The notes under the pieces: generated by a model | Database searches by the model: none | Told to the model about the DNA's origin: nothing | The model's input: only the letters and a program-made list of their open reading frames with translations | In this document: in pieces, positions 37,201-51,372 of the stretch | Layout of the letters: each line of letters begins with the position of its first letter | Numbering within the stretch: position 1 is the stretch's first letter | Program-made: the position numbers and the translations under genes | Source: Brassica napus | Lineage: Eukaryota > Streptophyta > Magnoliopsida > Brassicales > Brassicaceae | NCBI RefSeq assembly: GCF_020379485.1 | Contig: NC_063443.1 | Span: forward strand, 17,045,531 to 17,109,530 | Direction of reading: 5' to 3' | DNA length: 64,000 bases

Positions 37201-37352
37201 TGACCCCCTTCTTTTTTTAAATATTCATTTTTTGTTAAAAAAAATTGTAAAATAAATTTTCTTTACTTGAAAATGAAATTTAACCATACTAAATTTTTTT
37301 GACCCCAATACAAAATGAAATTTTAACTGAATCATAAGCAGCTCCAAACCAA

Positions 37353-37570
37353 TCAAACGACTACAATACCACCAAAGGTGCTACATGGATCATCAATTAC
37401 AGCTAGCCGGTAGGCCTCACCATAAAGATTTGTGTGCTTCATGACTGCACATGTCGGGTTTTCAGAATCTGATACACAGTTCCAAGCAGAGTCAACATCA
37501 AGGTAATTGTGGTATGATCTCTTGCTCACCAGGAAAACGTTTTTTATTGTATGGCTGAAAATTAGGACAC
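37353..37570 (-). pseudogene. Captured PurH (AICARFT/IMPCHase) fragment
   Basis: Minus-strand translation gives SYHNYLDVDSAWNCVSDSEN, PTCAVMKHTN, then EAYRLAVIDDP and STFGGIVV. This matches the conserved start of the AICAR transformylase half of the bifunctional purine enzyme (pattern ..NYLD..AAW..V..F..PT.V.VKHTNPCG..EAYRLA..DP.SAFGGIVA). A deletion removes part of the PCGVAS loop. Only one exon-sized piece is present, so no enzyme can be made. Named from remembered family motifs. Confidence 0.7.
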
Positions 37571-37692
37571 GGATTATAAGACAATTTGGCAATCAAAACC
37601 AAAAAGTAATTTTACTAACTATTATTACCTTCCCGTAGAGTTGAAACGATGTGGCAATACCGTAGCACTCATTTCAGAAAGGCTCTAGGGAA

Positions 37693-38345
37693 CTAATCTT
37701 CTGAGAAAGGCAGGAATACAAAAATTCCTCCATACATATTTTTCATGTCCATGTCTGCCGCTCTGGATCTCGCTTCTAATCTTGGTTGGAAGATCCATTT
37801 CTCCGATTCCAAATACAATTGCGATATCTTTCCGGCGACTCTTCCCATCTCCGGCCGGTTCACCGCCTCATCCTCCACGCACTCCAACGCCAACCGCATT
37901 AACTTCTCCACCACCTTCACCGGAAATGAATCCCCCAACCTCCGATCCATCCACCTCCTCAACCGCCCCTCTAAATCACCACCATCTCCGCCGTCAACCA
38001 CCGCTTTCGCCGTTTCAATCACCGAAGTCCGTTCAAAATCCCCTATCGATTTCTCATACCTGTACTTCAACGGCTCCTCCCCGGAGAGAAGCTCAAGCAT
38101 CATGACTCCGAAGGCGAACACGTCTGATTCCTGAGTCGCAACCCCCGAAGCCTGAAACTCCGGCGACATGTATCCTATCACTCCTTCGAATCTAACGGCT
38201 CTGGAATCTCTCGATCCGTCTGTTTCCCCGCAGAGCTTCGCGGTGCCGAAGTGGCAGATCTTGGCGTTGAAATCGGGCTCCGTCACGATCACCGCCGAGC
38301 TCTTGATGTGGTTGTGAAGATCTTCAAACGCATGTCTGTCAATAT
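37693..38345 (-). pseudogene. Captured receptor-like kinase C-lobe fragment (copy 2)
   Basis: An open frame of about 200 codons reads NAKICHFGTAKLCGETDGSR, EGVIGYMSPEFQASGVATQE, SDVFAFGVMMLELLSGEEPL and VEDEAVNRPEMGRVAGKISQ. This is kinase subdomains VII-XI of a plant receptor-like kinase with HFG in place of DFG. The upstream part (LHNHIKSSAV) reads on to about 38330. It lacks the N-lobe and the ATP-binding site. Compared with the copy at 12967-13700 it lacks the frameshifts. Parent gene not identified with certainty; a LysM-type or At3g57120-like kinase is possible. Confidence 0.8.
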
Positions 38346-38882
38346 GGTCAAGGTATTCAATGATTATCAGCCTGGATCAAAATTTTGATATTTAATGATT
38401 TATAAACAAAGGGAGCTGAAACGTGAAAAGAGTAGTAAAGAACATGATTGAATGAGGGAGAGTGGGTTGAAGAGTCGCCACGATAATAGCCCTCATTAGA
38501 GATTATGTATTAATGAGATGGGCTTCGTATTGACCACTGGATATTACTAATGGCCCAGATGCATGGCCTGGTTTTTGTATTGGTCGATTTAAAACTGGTA
38601 TGACATGGCAAAATAGTGATCTCTGATTAGCTGAATATATTAACTGACGTGGACAGGGTTAGAAGGCTTGGTATTCTGCTTTTAGTATTGTGATGAGATG
38701 TGACTGGGAGAATGAGGTAATTCAGTTCTTTTGGTTATATATGGTTATTGCTCATATATGGTTTATTTCATCATCATGCGTCTCTTTTTAACACAATTGT
38801 TTCGTCGTTTCTTTCAAATTTGTAGGCACAAAAAGCAAGCATGCGCGTTAAAAATTGGCAGGTCTCTGATGCAAGAAAATGA

Positions 38883-39307
38883 AAGTGAAATCTTAAATGT
38901 TCCATAATATTGTCTCTGGAGCATATGTTTTGAAATAAGTGACTAAGCCCAATACATATTGTATCATGTCAATCACATAAACAAATGATCGAAGGCCACA
39001 GCTGGAGCAATGACCGATTTGTTTTCTTTATGAATGTTTTATAACAGAATAGGAAATTAAGTACACCTTGACTTCATAATAATCTTAATTCTTTACATAA
39101 GGAATTACTTATACACACTCGTCTTCGTGGGAGGAAGAAGTAAGCATTATTATTTAAAAAAAAAATCCCATTCCAAGACAAACAAAATTCAAAACTAGTG
39201 AAACGCCAACCTAAGCGTAAACCGGATATTTTCTCACCTAACTGAGCCAATCAGCTCTCAAACCTTAACTTATAGAGGATGAACTGGACCGGTTCATTCG
39301 TCAAAGC
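38883..39307. other. Convergent 3' ends of MATE D and the ANTH gene
   Basis: Short spacer between two converging genes. It should hold both polyadenylation regions. Nothing else seen. Confidence 0.5.
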
Positions 39308-40513
39308 CTAGTCATCAAAAGTTTCCCACTCGGACTCCCGTTTTAACAACTCGCTCATTGCTATCTCAGAGTCGTCGAATGTTACCCATTCGGTCTGAAC
39401 CGAACTTGCTAGTTCAACCATCTCCTCATCGTCCTTAACCGTTGTCTGAACCAAACCGGTAAAGTTAACCATCTCCTTATCGCTATGTACCATATCGGCC
39501 TTCAATGTTTCAACCAAACACCAGAAATCTTCTGCCAAACGTCTATAACGCCAGAAAAATCCTCTCAAACTCTCCTTGCATTCTTCAAGTCTCATCAAAA
39601 CCAACCTTAAATCGTTCAAACTGGAATCACCAACCGGTTCCGGTTTAGTCAATCTTTCATTCAACACTTGAAGCCGTATCATAACCAATATTACAACCGT
39701 AAAGTAGTCTTGAATCACGAGCTCTCTGATCTCGTCCACGATCTTGTTCTGGAACAAAAGTGGAGTATCCGGTCTAGTACATATATGCTCAAGGAAAGTC
39801 ACAAGAGAGTCGGTCTGTCTCATTATGTACCCGGTTTGGTAAGACGAAACACAATCTTTCTCTTTAGATTTCTCTTTTGAGCTCTCCATTAAATTTGGAA
39901 AAGACCCTACTACCTTCAAAATCCACGAGAGACTATCCAAATATCGTCCATACCTGAATAAAGCCAAACACACACACACACAAAGGAAAAAACTTCTTAG
40001 TATTATAATATCCAAGTCGGTAACCGATATGAACGCGTCCAAGTTATTAGATATATGTCATAGTCACATCAAATAATAGAAAAAAGGGAAAAATAATTAC
40101 CATATGATCCATGGTGATAATTCTATTGTGAGATTAGAAGATAGGTCTGAGAAATCATTCAGTTTCAGACTGTTTCTACCGCGATCAAGTCCTTCAAACT
40201 TGTATCTCGATGATTTGATAAGTATGTGGAAGACTATGAGAGACTTGATGGCCACAAAAGCATTCTTTGTGACTTGTAACCTCCACATAACCGCCCCAAA
40301 AGCTACCGGGGCATGACGACCATTGGAGTAAGAGACGACGTCGGAGATGTAGTTGCTATCGGGTGGTTTATGAGAAGTATGAGTCGTTGACTTCAAAAGG
40401 GCTAAGTGAATATATTTGACCGACTTCGAACTGAAACTATAGAACAAACTGGCTTTGCATATTGAAGCTTTGTCTTTGACTTTTCCGATTATTAGAGATT
40501 TGAGTTTTGCCAT
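39308..40513 (-). CDS. ANTH/ENTH-domain clathrin assembly protein
   Basis: Two exons, 40101-40513 and 39308-39953 on the minus strand, join in frame (TG|G codon) to give 352 residues. The N-terminal ~280 residues form an ANTH domain: YIHLALLKSTTHTSHKPPDS near residue 35 (the usual K-A-T..x..PPxxKH region), then VMWRLQVTKNAFVAIKSLIV, LIVFHILIKS and RYGRYLDSLSW. ANTH proteins bind phosphoinositides and clathrin to help form endocytic vesicles. The C-terminus is short and acidic and repeats (W/V)xTFDD twice, a small adaptor-like motif. It is shorter than AP180-type members. Position fits Arabidopsis At5g10410. Start chosen as the first ATG giving MAKLKSLIIGKVKDKAS, typical of the family. Confidence 0.88.
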
Positions 40514-43712
<3,199 letters not shown>

Positions 43713-44294
43713 GAGACTCTTATGCTATCTATCAAAATCTATTCCTGGGATTCTAATTCGTTTTTAGTTCGGTGTTGTAGAGCTTGGCTCGTTCAGTTAG
43801 ATATAGTCTTGAATGTGTTCGACGAAATGTCTCAGTGAGAATTGTTCTTGTTTATTTTAAGCTTATTTACCAATTTCTCTTTATTTAGAACATATGCATC
43901 AATGAATCTTGAGGAAAGGAAAGGATCATAATTTTAATTTTTTATTATTTTTTTAAATTTTTTTCGTTTGATTTTTTTTTTAAAAAGAAATAAATAAACG
44001 GATCGATCGCGGACCGATAATAATATGGAGTCCAAGTTATAATGATGAACCGAGTTCATCCCAGCGAATCTGCAAATAATAAGTTCATAAAAATAAAAAT
44101 ATTATAATATTTTTAGGAGTGGTGTGAACCTGGACATGCAAATGCTCTTAAAATCATTATATAATCTTTAACAAACATTGAAATAATCCGTTTATTTCAG
44201 AAGTATTTGTAAATAACACAACACACTAAATACTTCATCACTCAAGCTTAGTTGTAATCACCATTTTACCGGTCTAACCAGACACATAAGACAT
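43713..44294. other. Convergent 3' region of H3 and RING gene
   Basis: Holds the 3' ends of two converging genes and AT-rich filler including a T-rich run near 43930-43990. Nothing else seen. Confidence 0.4.
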
Positions 44295-45149
44295 TCAGCT
44301 TGGGAGAACAGAGTCTTGGTTCCTTGTTCTTCTAGACGACGAGAAGAAGTTAGCACTGAAGCTGCTATAGAACTGTCTTCTACTTCTACCAGCAACATCA
44401 TCACTCCCCTCAGCTTTAACCAACGAGCTTCCTCCAATTGAAAACGACCTCCTCACAGTCTCCATCCTTCCTTCCGAGCCACCACAATGGCTAGCCAAAT
44501 CACTTTGTGACCTCGGAAGAACATTACCATTTCTCGATCCCGATCCAGACTCTGTTTGATGATTCGTCTCTGTTTTCTTATCACGCACCTCGGTGGAGAA
44601 AACAGGGGCGCGGCACAAAGGACAGTTCTTGTGAGAGAGCAGCCACGTGTCGATGCAGCTGACGTGGAAGGCGTGGCTACACTTCGGTAACAGCCTAACC
44701 CCTTCGTCCTCTTCGAACTCGCTTAAGCAGACGGAGCAGTCCGTGCCGTCGATGACCCCTTCTCCCTTCTTGAACACGACGACTGTTATAGAATCGATCG
44801 CTGAGCGGTGGAGACCGAGCGTTGCGATGCTCCAGAAGTGATGATGATCTCTTTCTCCTCCTCCGGCTGCTTCTTCTTCGTTCTCTTCCTCTCTTCGTCT
44901 GGTGCTGCTGACGACGGGAGCCACTGCAGAAGGTGAGCTCCTCCGTCGTGATGACTTCGTGATGTAGAGGTAGAGGAAGACGATGAGGAATAGGAAGAGT
45001 AGGACTGAGCCTATGATGCAGATTGAGGTGGAGACTATAACAGAGAGATCTCTCTGCGGCGGCGGTGGAGGTGGTGGCGGTGGGTATGTCAAGTAGAACG
45101 TGAAGGTGCAACCTTGTCCTGGTTGCAACTTCCTGTTATTAGACGCCAT
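44295..45149 (-). CDS. RING1: ATL-family RING-H2 E3 ubiquitin ligase (RING1/ATL55-like)
   Basis: Single exon, 284 residues, the usual intronless ATL design. Residues 22-31 are a proline run, 36-62 a single transmembrane helix, followed by a basic stop-transfer (SSRRRSS). The segment [20 protein letters not shown] at 112-131 is the ATL GLD-like motif. The RING-H2 finger uses Cys138, Cys141, Cys157, His159, His162, Cys165, Cys176 and Cys179, with the ATL Trp before the sixth position ([13 protein letters not shown]). It transfers ubiquitin from E2 to membrane or cytosolic targets. In Arabidopsis RING1 (At5g10380) triggers fumonisin-type cell death at plasma membrane rafts; neighbours here fit that locus. 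The C-terminus is Ser-rich and unstructured. Confidence 0.92.
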   Translation of the reverse strand: MASNNRKLQPGQGCTFTFYLTYPPPPPPPPPQRDLSVIVSTSICIIGSVLLFLFLIVFLYLYITKSSRRRSSPSAVAPVVSSTRRREEENEEEAAGGGERDHHHFWSIATLGLHRSAIDSITVVVFKKGEGVIDGTDCSVCLSEFEEDEGVRLLPKCSHAFHVSCIDTWLLSHKNCPLCRAPVFSTEVRDKKTETNHQTESGSGSRNGNVLPRSQSDLASHCGGSEGRMETVRRSFSIGGSSLVKAEGSDDVAGRSRRQFYSSFSANFFSSSRRTRNQDSVLPS

Positions 45150-45791
45150 TTTTTTTCACAGAAACAGAGCAAAAACAGGGGACTTTAATTTTCAGTGTAG
45201 AAAACACAGAGATAAATGAGTTTCAGACACAATAAGGAGTTTTTTTTGCTCTTCAAGAAAGAGGGAAGAAATAGGGCAGTAGATGAAATCTAAAACCCAT
45301 ATTGACGTTAGAATCTACACATAGTCAAGTCATGACCCAAAAATTCCAAGAACGTGTTGAGATATAAGGGGACAGAGATCACAATCTACGGGACTCTTAT
45401 AAGAATAGAGGATCACTCCTTTGATAGGGTTTGGAAATTTCGTGGAAGGTGTGATAAATGCCATTAAAGGGATGTCCCTGTAGGTTGGAAAGTAGTTTAG
45501 TTTCCTTTCAACTTTGTCTTGACCAAAACTAGACTTTAGTGAACTCTCTGTAGACGTTTACGCGTATTCAGTGATGTTAACAAGTCAAGCTTCAAGTCGT
45601 TGCTATTAAAAATCTTCATATGTTGGCATCAAGTTTATGAGTCGTCGGTTTGTATTGGTTTAAAGAAGGTATACTACTGAACCAATCTCTCGACATATGT
45701 ACACATGAACCAAACCAGATAATGTTACACAATATAGATATACATGGACCTCTATTTAAAACAAATTTGTACATTTTTTTGGAGAGGTACT
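45150..45791. other. Spacer between RING gene and helicase 3' end
   Basis: Contains the promoter and leader of the RING gene (minus strand) and the 3' end of the helicase gene. No gene seen. Confidence 0.45.
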
Positions 45792-48700
45792 TCAAAGCAT
45801 GGCCATGCCTAGCTCATCGAAGAGGCCTATCCCACCATGGACTGCTCTCAAATGTTCATAACAAGGTTCTTGTTGAGCGAACCACCTTAAGCAGACCCAG
45901 CAAATGTGATTCCCACACCGGCACAGCAGATGGTTACACCCTTCGGATTTCTCTATGGTGGACTTGCAACACGGACACTCCTTCACGTTCTTCCCTTTCG
46001 CCCAGTCCTTCAACGACATGTCCGGATCCTCCTTGAACAGTTTGTACCTTTCGCAAGTGATATACCGGTGATACTCCAGGTGGCACCTCGTGCATGTCTT
46101 TGAGTTACACGCTCCGCAGAAAAATGGCACCCCTGAATCTAGAGGACCGGCTACGCGGTAGATGGAAGGGCAATCGGGTGTGGAGCAGAACCTGAACTTC
46201 CCATCGCTGGTTGTTACGAAAGAGGAGAGGGATGCTCTGAAGAGTTCGTCGAGCTTCTCTTGTGATAAGAGGGCTCTCATATCGGCCACTACTATCGGAG
46301 CTCCACAGTCTATGTGAGAACAGATTATGGGAAATGCGTCGAAGTTTCTCATCGACGCCTCGAGCTGTTCCAACAAACAAGCTTTGCAGAAGAGGTGTGA
46401 ACATCCTTCGAGAGAGTAGCCATCCTCAACCTCAGATAAGCAAATGGGGCATTCAACTTCAACGTCATCTGGTGCACAACCTTCTTCCTGTGTAAGTTCA
46501 TAGACCATCTTCTCTACTTCCTGCCTCATCTCCACGCTCCCATGAACATGAATAACATGGTACCGAGTGTTGAGCTTGAGATCCACACCTTTTACCTTTT
46601 CTTTAATACCTTGGAGCTCTGGACCAAACCGATTCACAACTTCCTTCATGAGGTCAGGACGGAGATTCGGACCTCGGAGGCGGATTTCAAGCTGCTTGCT
46701 CTCGTGATAAGACAGAAGCGACCGAACCAGCTCTTGTTCAGCCGCAGCAATTCTCTCTTCTGATCCACAAATGCGTACTGCGAGACTGTGCCTGTCTACC
46801 ACAATGCAAGTTTCAGTCTCCTGTTGGATCTTTCGCATCAGGATAACACCTTCTCTGGACAAAAGATGCTGCAAGACCCTTTGGGTTAAGCTTGGATGGT
46901 TTATTATGGGTCTTCCTCTTATGAGTTCTTCGAGAGATCTCCGCATCTCCGAGATGCGTCTTGTTGCATTTGCGGAGATTTTAACACGATAAGCACCACT
47001 ATGAATTGCCTCCAGATGCCATTCACATTCTGCAAAATACATAAAAGAGAATGTTAATGAATATTAGGTGATAGAGAGCAAACATCTCAAATGTGGCGAT
47101 GGAATTTTACCTCTTTGTCTCTCGAAGCTTGCTAGCTTAGCATATAATTGTCTTCTGACTATGTTGTAGATAAAAGCAGGACAGATTATGGAGCTCTGAA
47201 ACTTTTGCTCGCATTTTATCTTCTGCCATGGATAGCATCCATCTAGGATAGTTCCATCTAACTCCTGCAAAGCTTTCGCAGCTTCCAGATGTAATCTCCC
47301 ATCAAAAGTAATCAACGCTCGCACAAAATGATCCTTTTCTTTTGGTACATAAACTTTGACTTCGACACAGTTTGGGTCTGGATTCCTCGATGACAAGCGC
47401 GCAAATATTCTCTTATGCAGCATATATTTACAATCAGTAAGAGATGGACGATACGCAATATTTCCTCCTCTGAATAAGAAAAATTCTAAATCTGTCCTCT
47501 CCGTAGCGAACTCCAAAACATCTAAAACTTCAGCATCCGAAAGATTTGTGTCAATACCAGTAATCAAGATAGAATCAGTGTGTTTTTGATCCGTCTCAAA
47601 GGGGCAATATTTTGTTCCTATCATGATGCCGGATGACCCAGCAAAGATTCTGTGAATATCACCAGAAGCACACTTAAGAACACCTTTACCACAACTTTCC
47701 CTTCGAGGCCAACGAATGATAGCTGTAACAGAAGGCATCTTGAAAACTCCTTCACCACCAGCTGATAGCGATGGAAATAGTTTAATCACTGATCCATTGA
47801 GATCAAACTTCTGAGTTTCTGTTGCCTTCATAGCAGATTCCGGAGTCAGAAAGGTAACCCTACCCCACTTCTCTTTCTCATCACAGTCTTGCTTCTTACC
47901 AGCATACTTATGAATAGAGCAGATACATCCATCGATCTCCTTCTCCAGGAACGTCAGAACCTCTCTGTCATCAAGAGAGTTGTCGCCGTAATAGAGTACA
48001 TCGACTGTCAAGAATCTCTGATCAACTTCAAGATGCTTTATCTGAGCACCAGATCCGAACAGCGCAAGGGGCACCTGTCCTCCTCCATGATATATATACT
48101 TCTCCAAACATTCATTACGCATCAACTTCTTTTCACATTCCAATGCATCGTTCACTAGTGCCGAGACTTTGTCCATGTCGTGGGGAGGCGCGTACATTAG
48201 AATCTCGTTCTGTTCGACATCAACTTGAATATTAATCCTCTCATCCTCACAAAGAGACCTAGCACGAGAGACAATCGAAAGCAGACCACGGTCAGATTTC
48301 CCACAGAATCGTTTTAGCAGAGTGCTGCTACAACCAGCCACCTTTTTCACTCGGAGCCTCCACTCATCCATATGAGACGCATCAAAAGGTGGAGGTGGAT
48401 CAAGCGTAGACAAAGCCTCGAAATCAAATGCGGTCACACATACCAAGTACTGGTCGACAACTGACAGAAGCTCGCCGAAAACAACCCAGTTTGGCTTCTG
48501 TCCAAACGCTAGCAACGAACACGACGGATGCAACTGAACTTGTTGCCCAGTCAATGCCACCTCATACCCGAGCTGGTCATAGCCAGTGTACATCGCCACG
48601 TTTTCAGCAAGAGATGCAAGTATAACCATTTTCAGATGCTTCTCGTGTTTATTATTACCCTCTGCTGGGTTCCAAACCCAGTAGCTTGGACTGACAAGAG

Positions 48701-51372
48701 AAAGTTCTCTCTCAATGCATATCTCCAGCTCCTTGACTGTGTCTTCGCATCTCCTCATTGATTTGGCGTTCAGGCTATTTTCCCAGCACCATTTGTTTCT
48801 TCTCTCTCGCGGCAGAGATGCCCATTCTTTGTACACCGAAAGAAGAGTGAACAGGTCTCCATCATGGTTGCAGAATTTCACCTAGAAGATGACAAAGAGA
48901 AAAACTTCAGAACATATATTTTATGCGAATCTAAACTACACGTTCAGACCATTAACAGAAGAGTAGCAAAACTGACCAGGACCTCAGAATCATACCTTTA
49001 GGCAGTCAGCTTTCATCTTATCATCGAAGTTGCCAACTCTGCAAAATATACTACTAGCATTGGCCATGACAGCAGCGAGAACAATCCCCTCTTTGCCCAT
49101 TCTGTGTCTGAAGCACCCCAAAATCAACTTACCAAGCTTTGGCTCCAGACCCAGCTTGACTAAACAATGTCCTTCCTGCGTTAACTCAAGAACACCATTC
49201 CTCTCAACGACTGCACCCAACTGAACAAGATTTTTGACAGCCATCACGACGGCTTCAGGGTCAGGCGCGTCGATAAAATCAAAATCCGCTAGGTTGTCTA
49301 CACCCAGCGCAAGAATCCTCAAAATCGCTACACCGAGAGGAACCCTCCGAATCTCAGGCTCCTGATTAAGACTCATGGAAGTAAACTCGTATTTTGAGTA
49401 GAGTCTGTAACATCTTCCAGCTTCCGTCCTCCCAGCACGACCAGCGCGTTGCTGAGCTGAACTTTTACTGACTCTGCAAACCTTGAGGATGCTCATACCC
49501 GTTCTAGCCTCGTATTTACTCTCTTTCACCATCCCGGAATCAATTACATACTTGACGCCGGGAATAGTCAGAGAGGTCTCCGCAATATTTGTGGCGAATA
49601 TCACTTTCCTTCTCCCAGGATAGTTCTGGAAAACCCTAAACTGTTCTTCGAAAGATAGCTTTCCATGCAAAGGCAAAGCGACTGCAGATGGAGCTATAAA
49701 CCTTTCGCAAGCCCACTCTACCTCTGCTTGGGAAGTCAAGAAGGCGAGGATGGTTCCTTCTTTCTCTGTTCTATGCACTTCCATCGCCTTCTTAACAACA
49801 TCATCAGCATATGAAGTCCCTTCTGTGTCACCACTAGGTGAATATATAATCTCCACCGGGAAGTTCCTTCCGGTGACACGGAGAATCTCACAGCCAAAGA
49901 AATACCCCGAAAGCTGGTAAGCATCTGCCGTGGCGGACATGATGACAAGCCTCAAGTCAACTCTTCTGCACATCAGATCTTTGAGCAACGCCAAAACCAG
50001 GTCCGTGTTTAAGCTTCTTTCATGTGCTTCGTCAATAATAACGCACGAAACTCCAGACAAACTATTATCTCTAATGTAGTGTTGAAGCAGACAGTTATCC
50101 GTCATGAACACAACTTTGGCACTAAACTTCTCCGCCGAAGAGTAAGCTGGAGTGCAGCTGACGGAATCTTCCTCCTCATAACAACCATTGCTTTCTTCTC
50201 TGACCCGATCAGCCAATGTCAATGCAGCGATTTTCCTTGGCTGTGTACAAACAATCGATTCACTAGCGGCAATGCCGGAGTCAGCAAGGAACTGAACTAA
50301 CTGAGTGCTCTTCCCTGAACCAGTTTCTCCAATCAATACCGTTACCTATGGACACAACAAAATGAAAACTGTTACAAACTCAAAAATAACTAAAAGCCTT
50401 AGCAAAGAAACTGCAACCATAAGAGATAACCTGTTGGCCATAAACTTTCTTCAAAATATTTTGCCGGTAAGCATATATAGGCAGCCCATCATCAAGCCTT
50501 CGACACTCCCTGCGGATTAAACTATGAACACGTGGCCAATCATAGTCCCCTTCCAAACTAAACACGTCCACGTCATCAACTTCGACTCCATCATCACTTC
50601 TTTTGAGAAACCGCACAATGCTCATCATAGCGTTCTTGAATTCTTCAAGCCGCTTAATAACCAAATCCCTCTCCGCCTCCAAAGCCTTCTTCATCTCAAA
50701 CACCTCTAACCTAAGACCCCTTTTGGAATCAAACGACTCAACTCGACTCGACTTCTCATCAATCTCGCGTCTCACCTTCCTGACGCTCTCTCCGTTTTCC
50801 ACAAGGGAGATAACGTGAGACGAGAAGAGATCGCGGAGCCTGTCTCTAAGCTCGTCCACGTCGGACGGGACGATGACGTGGGGTACCAGCTCGGGGACGA
50901 AATCGTGCTTCCCTCGGAGGCGATGGTCCCAGAGAGACACGACGGCGGAGAGCGCGTCGGTCCATTGGCGAAAATTGAAAGTTCCGGCGACGGAGCCGAG
51001 CTGGGGGATATGGACGGAGTCCTCCGGGATTCCGCAGAGAGAAGCGAGGGTGCTGATCGCTTGCTTTCTAACGGAAAAAGAGGGATTGGTGTCGGTGTTA
51101 GCGGCGGCGGCTCTTGGGTGAACGAGCTGGACGATGAAATTGGGCCTGGAACGAGTTGTTGGGCCCCGATCGGGCCTGTGATTTGGCGGGAAACTGGAGT
51201 TAGGGTAGTGGTGGTTGCGGTGGGGGTGGTTTTGAGTGGGTCGGTGAGTGAGCGGCGGAGAAGAGTGAGAAGAGCGAGAGTTGGAACGGTTGGTGGACGT
51301 GGAGGGGAGAGACCATTGACGATTAGTTGTGGTCGATCGTCCACTGTTGGGCGGAGGAAGTGAACTCCTCAT
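45792..51372 (-). CDS. DEAH-box RNA helicase fused to RBR-type ubiquitin ligase
   Basis: Four exons on the minus strand, 50431-51372, 48996-50345, 47111-48881 and 45792-47029, join in frame to 1766 residues. Residues ~1-90 are Ser/Pro/Asn/Arg-rich. The helicase core begins at exon 2: GETGSGKST (motif I, near 320), DEAHERS (II), SAT (III), TNIAETSLT (V) and QRAGRAGR (VI), then HA2/OB-fold regions. Exon 3 carries RRM- and KH-like parts without clear motifs. The C-terminus is RING-IBR-RING: CPICLSEV near 1549, the IBR CRTC-like CGACNSKTCTRC, and RING2 CPCCKSTIEKSEGCNHLLC whose Cys in EGCNH is the expected thioester cysteine. Such proteins are plant-specific, about 1770 residues; the Arabidopsis relative is At5g10370. 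Both an RNA-remodelling and ubiquitin-transfer role are predicted, but I know of no proven function. Confidence 0.92.

Larger units (their letters stand above)
35169..38693 (-). mobile_element. Non-autonomous Helitron in MATE D exon 8 (copy 2)
   Basis: On the minus strand it starts TCACAATACTAAAAGC (from 38693) and ends with hairpin CCGGGCGTAGCCCGG and CTAG (35172-35169), set between A (35168) and T (38694). Removing it rejoins exon 8 exactly, which proves both borders. It carries a PurH fragment and a receptor-kinase fragment, both in the element's orientation. There is no Rep/helicase. The kinase fragment is shared with the Helitron at 9927-13999, so both derive from one ancestor that had already captured it. 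Confidence 0.93.
31361..38882 (+). pseudogene. MATE efflux transporter, tandem copy D, disrupted by a Helitron
   Basis: Exons 31361-31645, 31736-32023, 32609-32862, 32941-33027, 34291-34347, 34565-34803, 34885-35003, 35102-35168 plus 38694-38716 (exon 8, split), and 38826-38882. Exon 8 is cut by a 3525-bp Helitron between A and T of ACTATGAGATG. The two halves, 67 and 23 nt, total 90, the length in all other copies, and every other exon matches too. The disruption is therefore recent and the rest of the frame is intact. Reading into the Helitron replaces the last 26 residues by TRAFSGLRPD and a stop, predicting 475 residues instead of 491. All 12 membrane helices would probably remain, so residual function is possible. 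Intron 4 also holds a small LTR element. I class it as a pseudogene with low certainty about loss of function. Confidence 0.85.
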
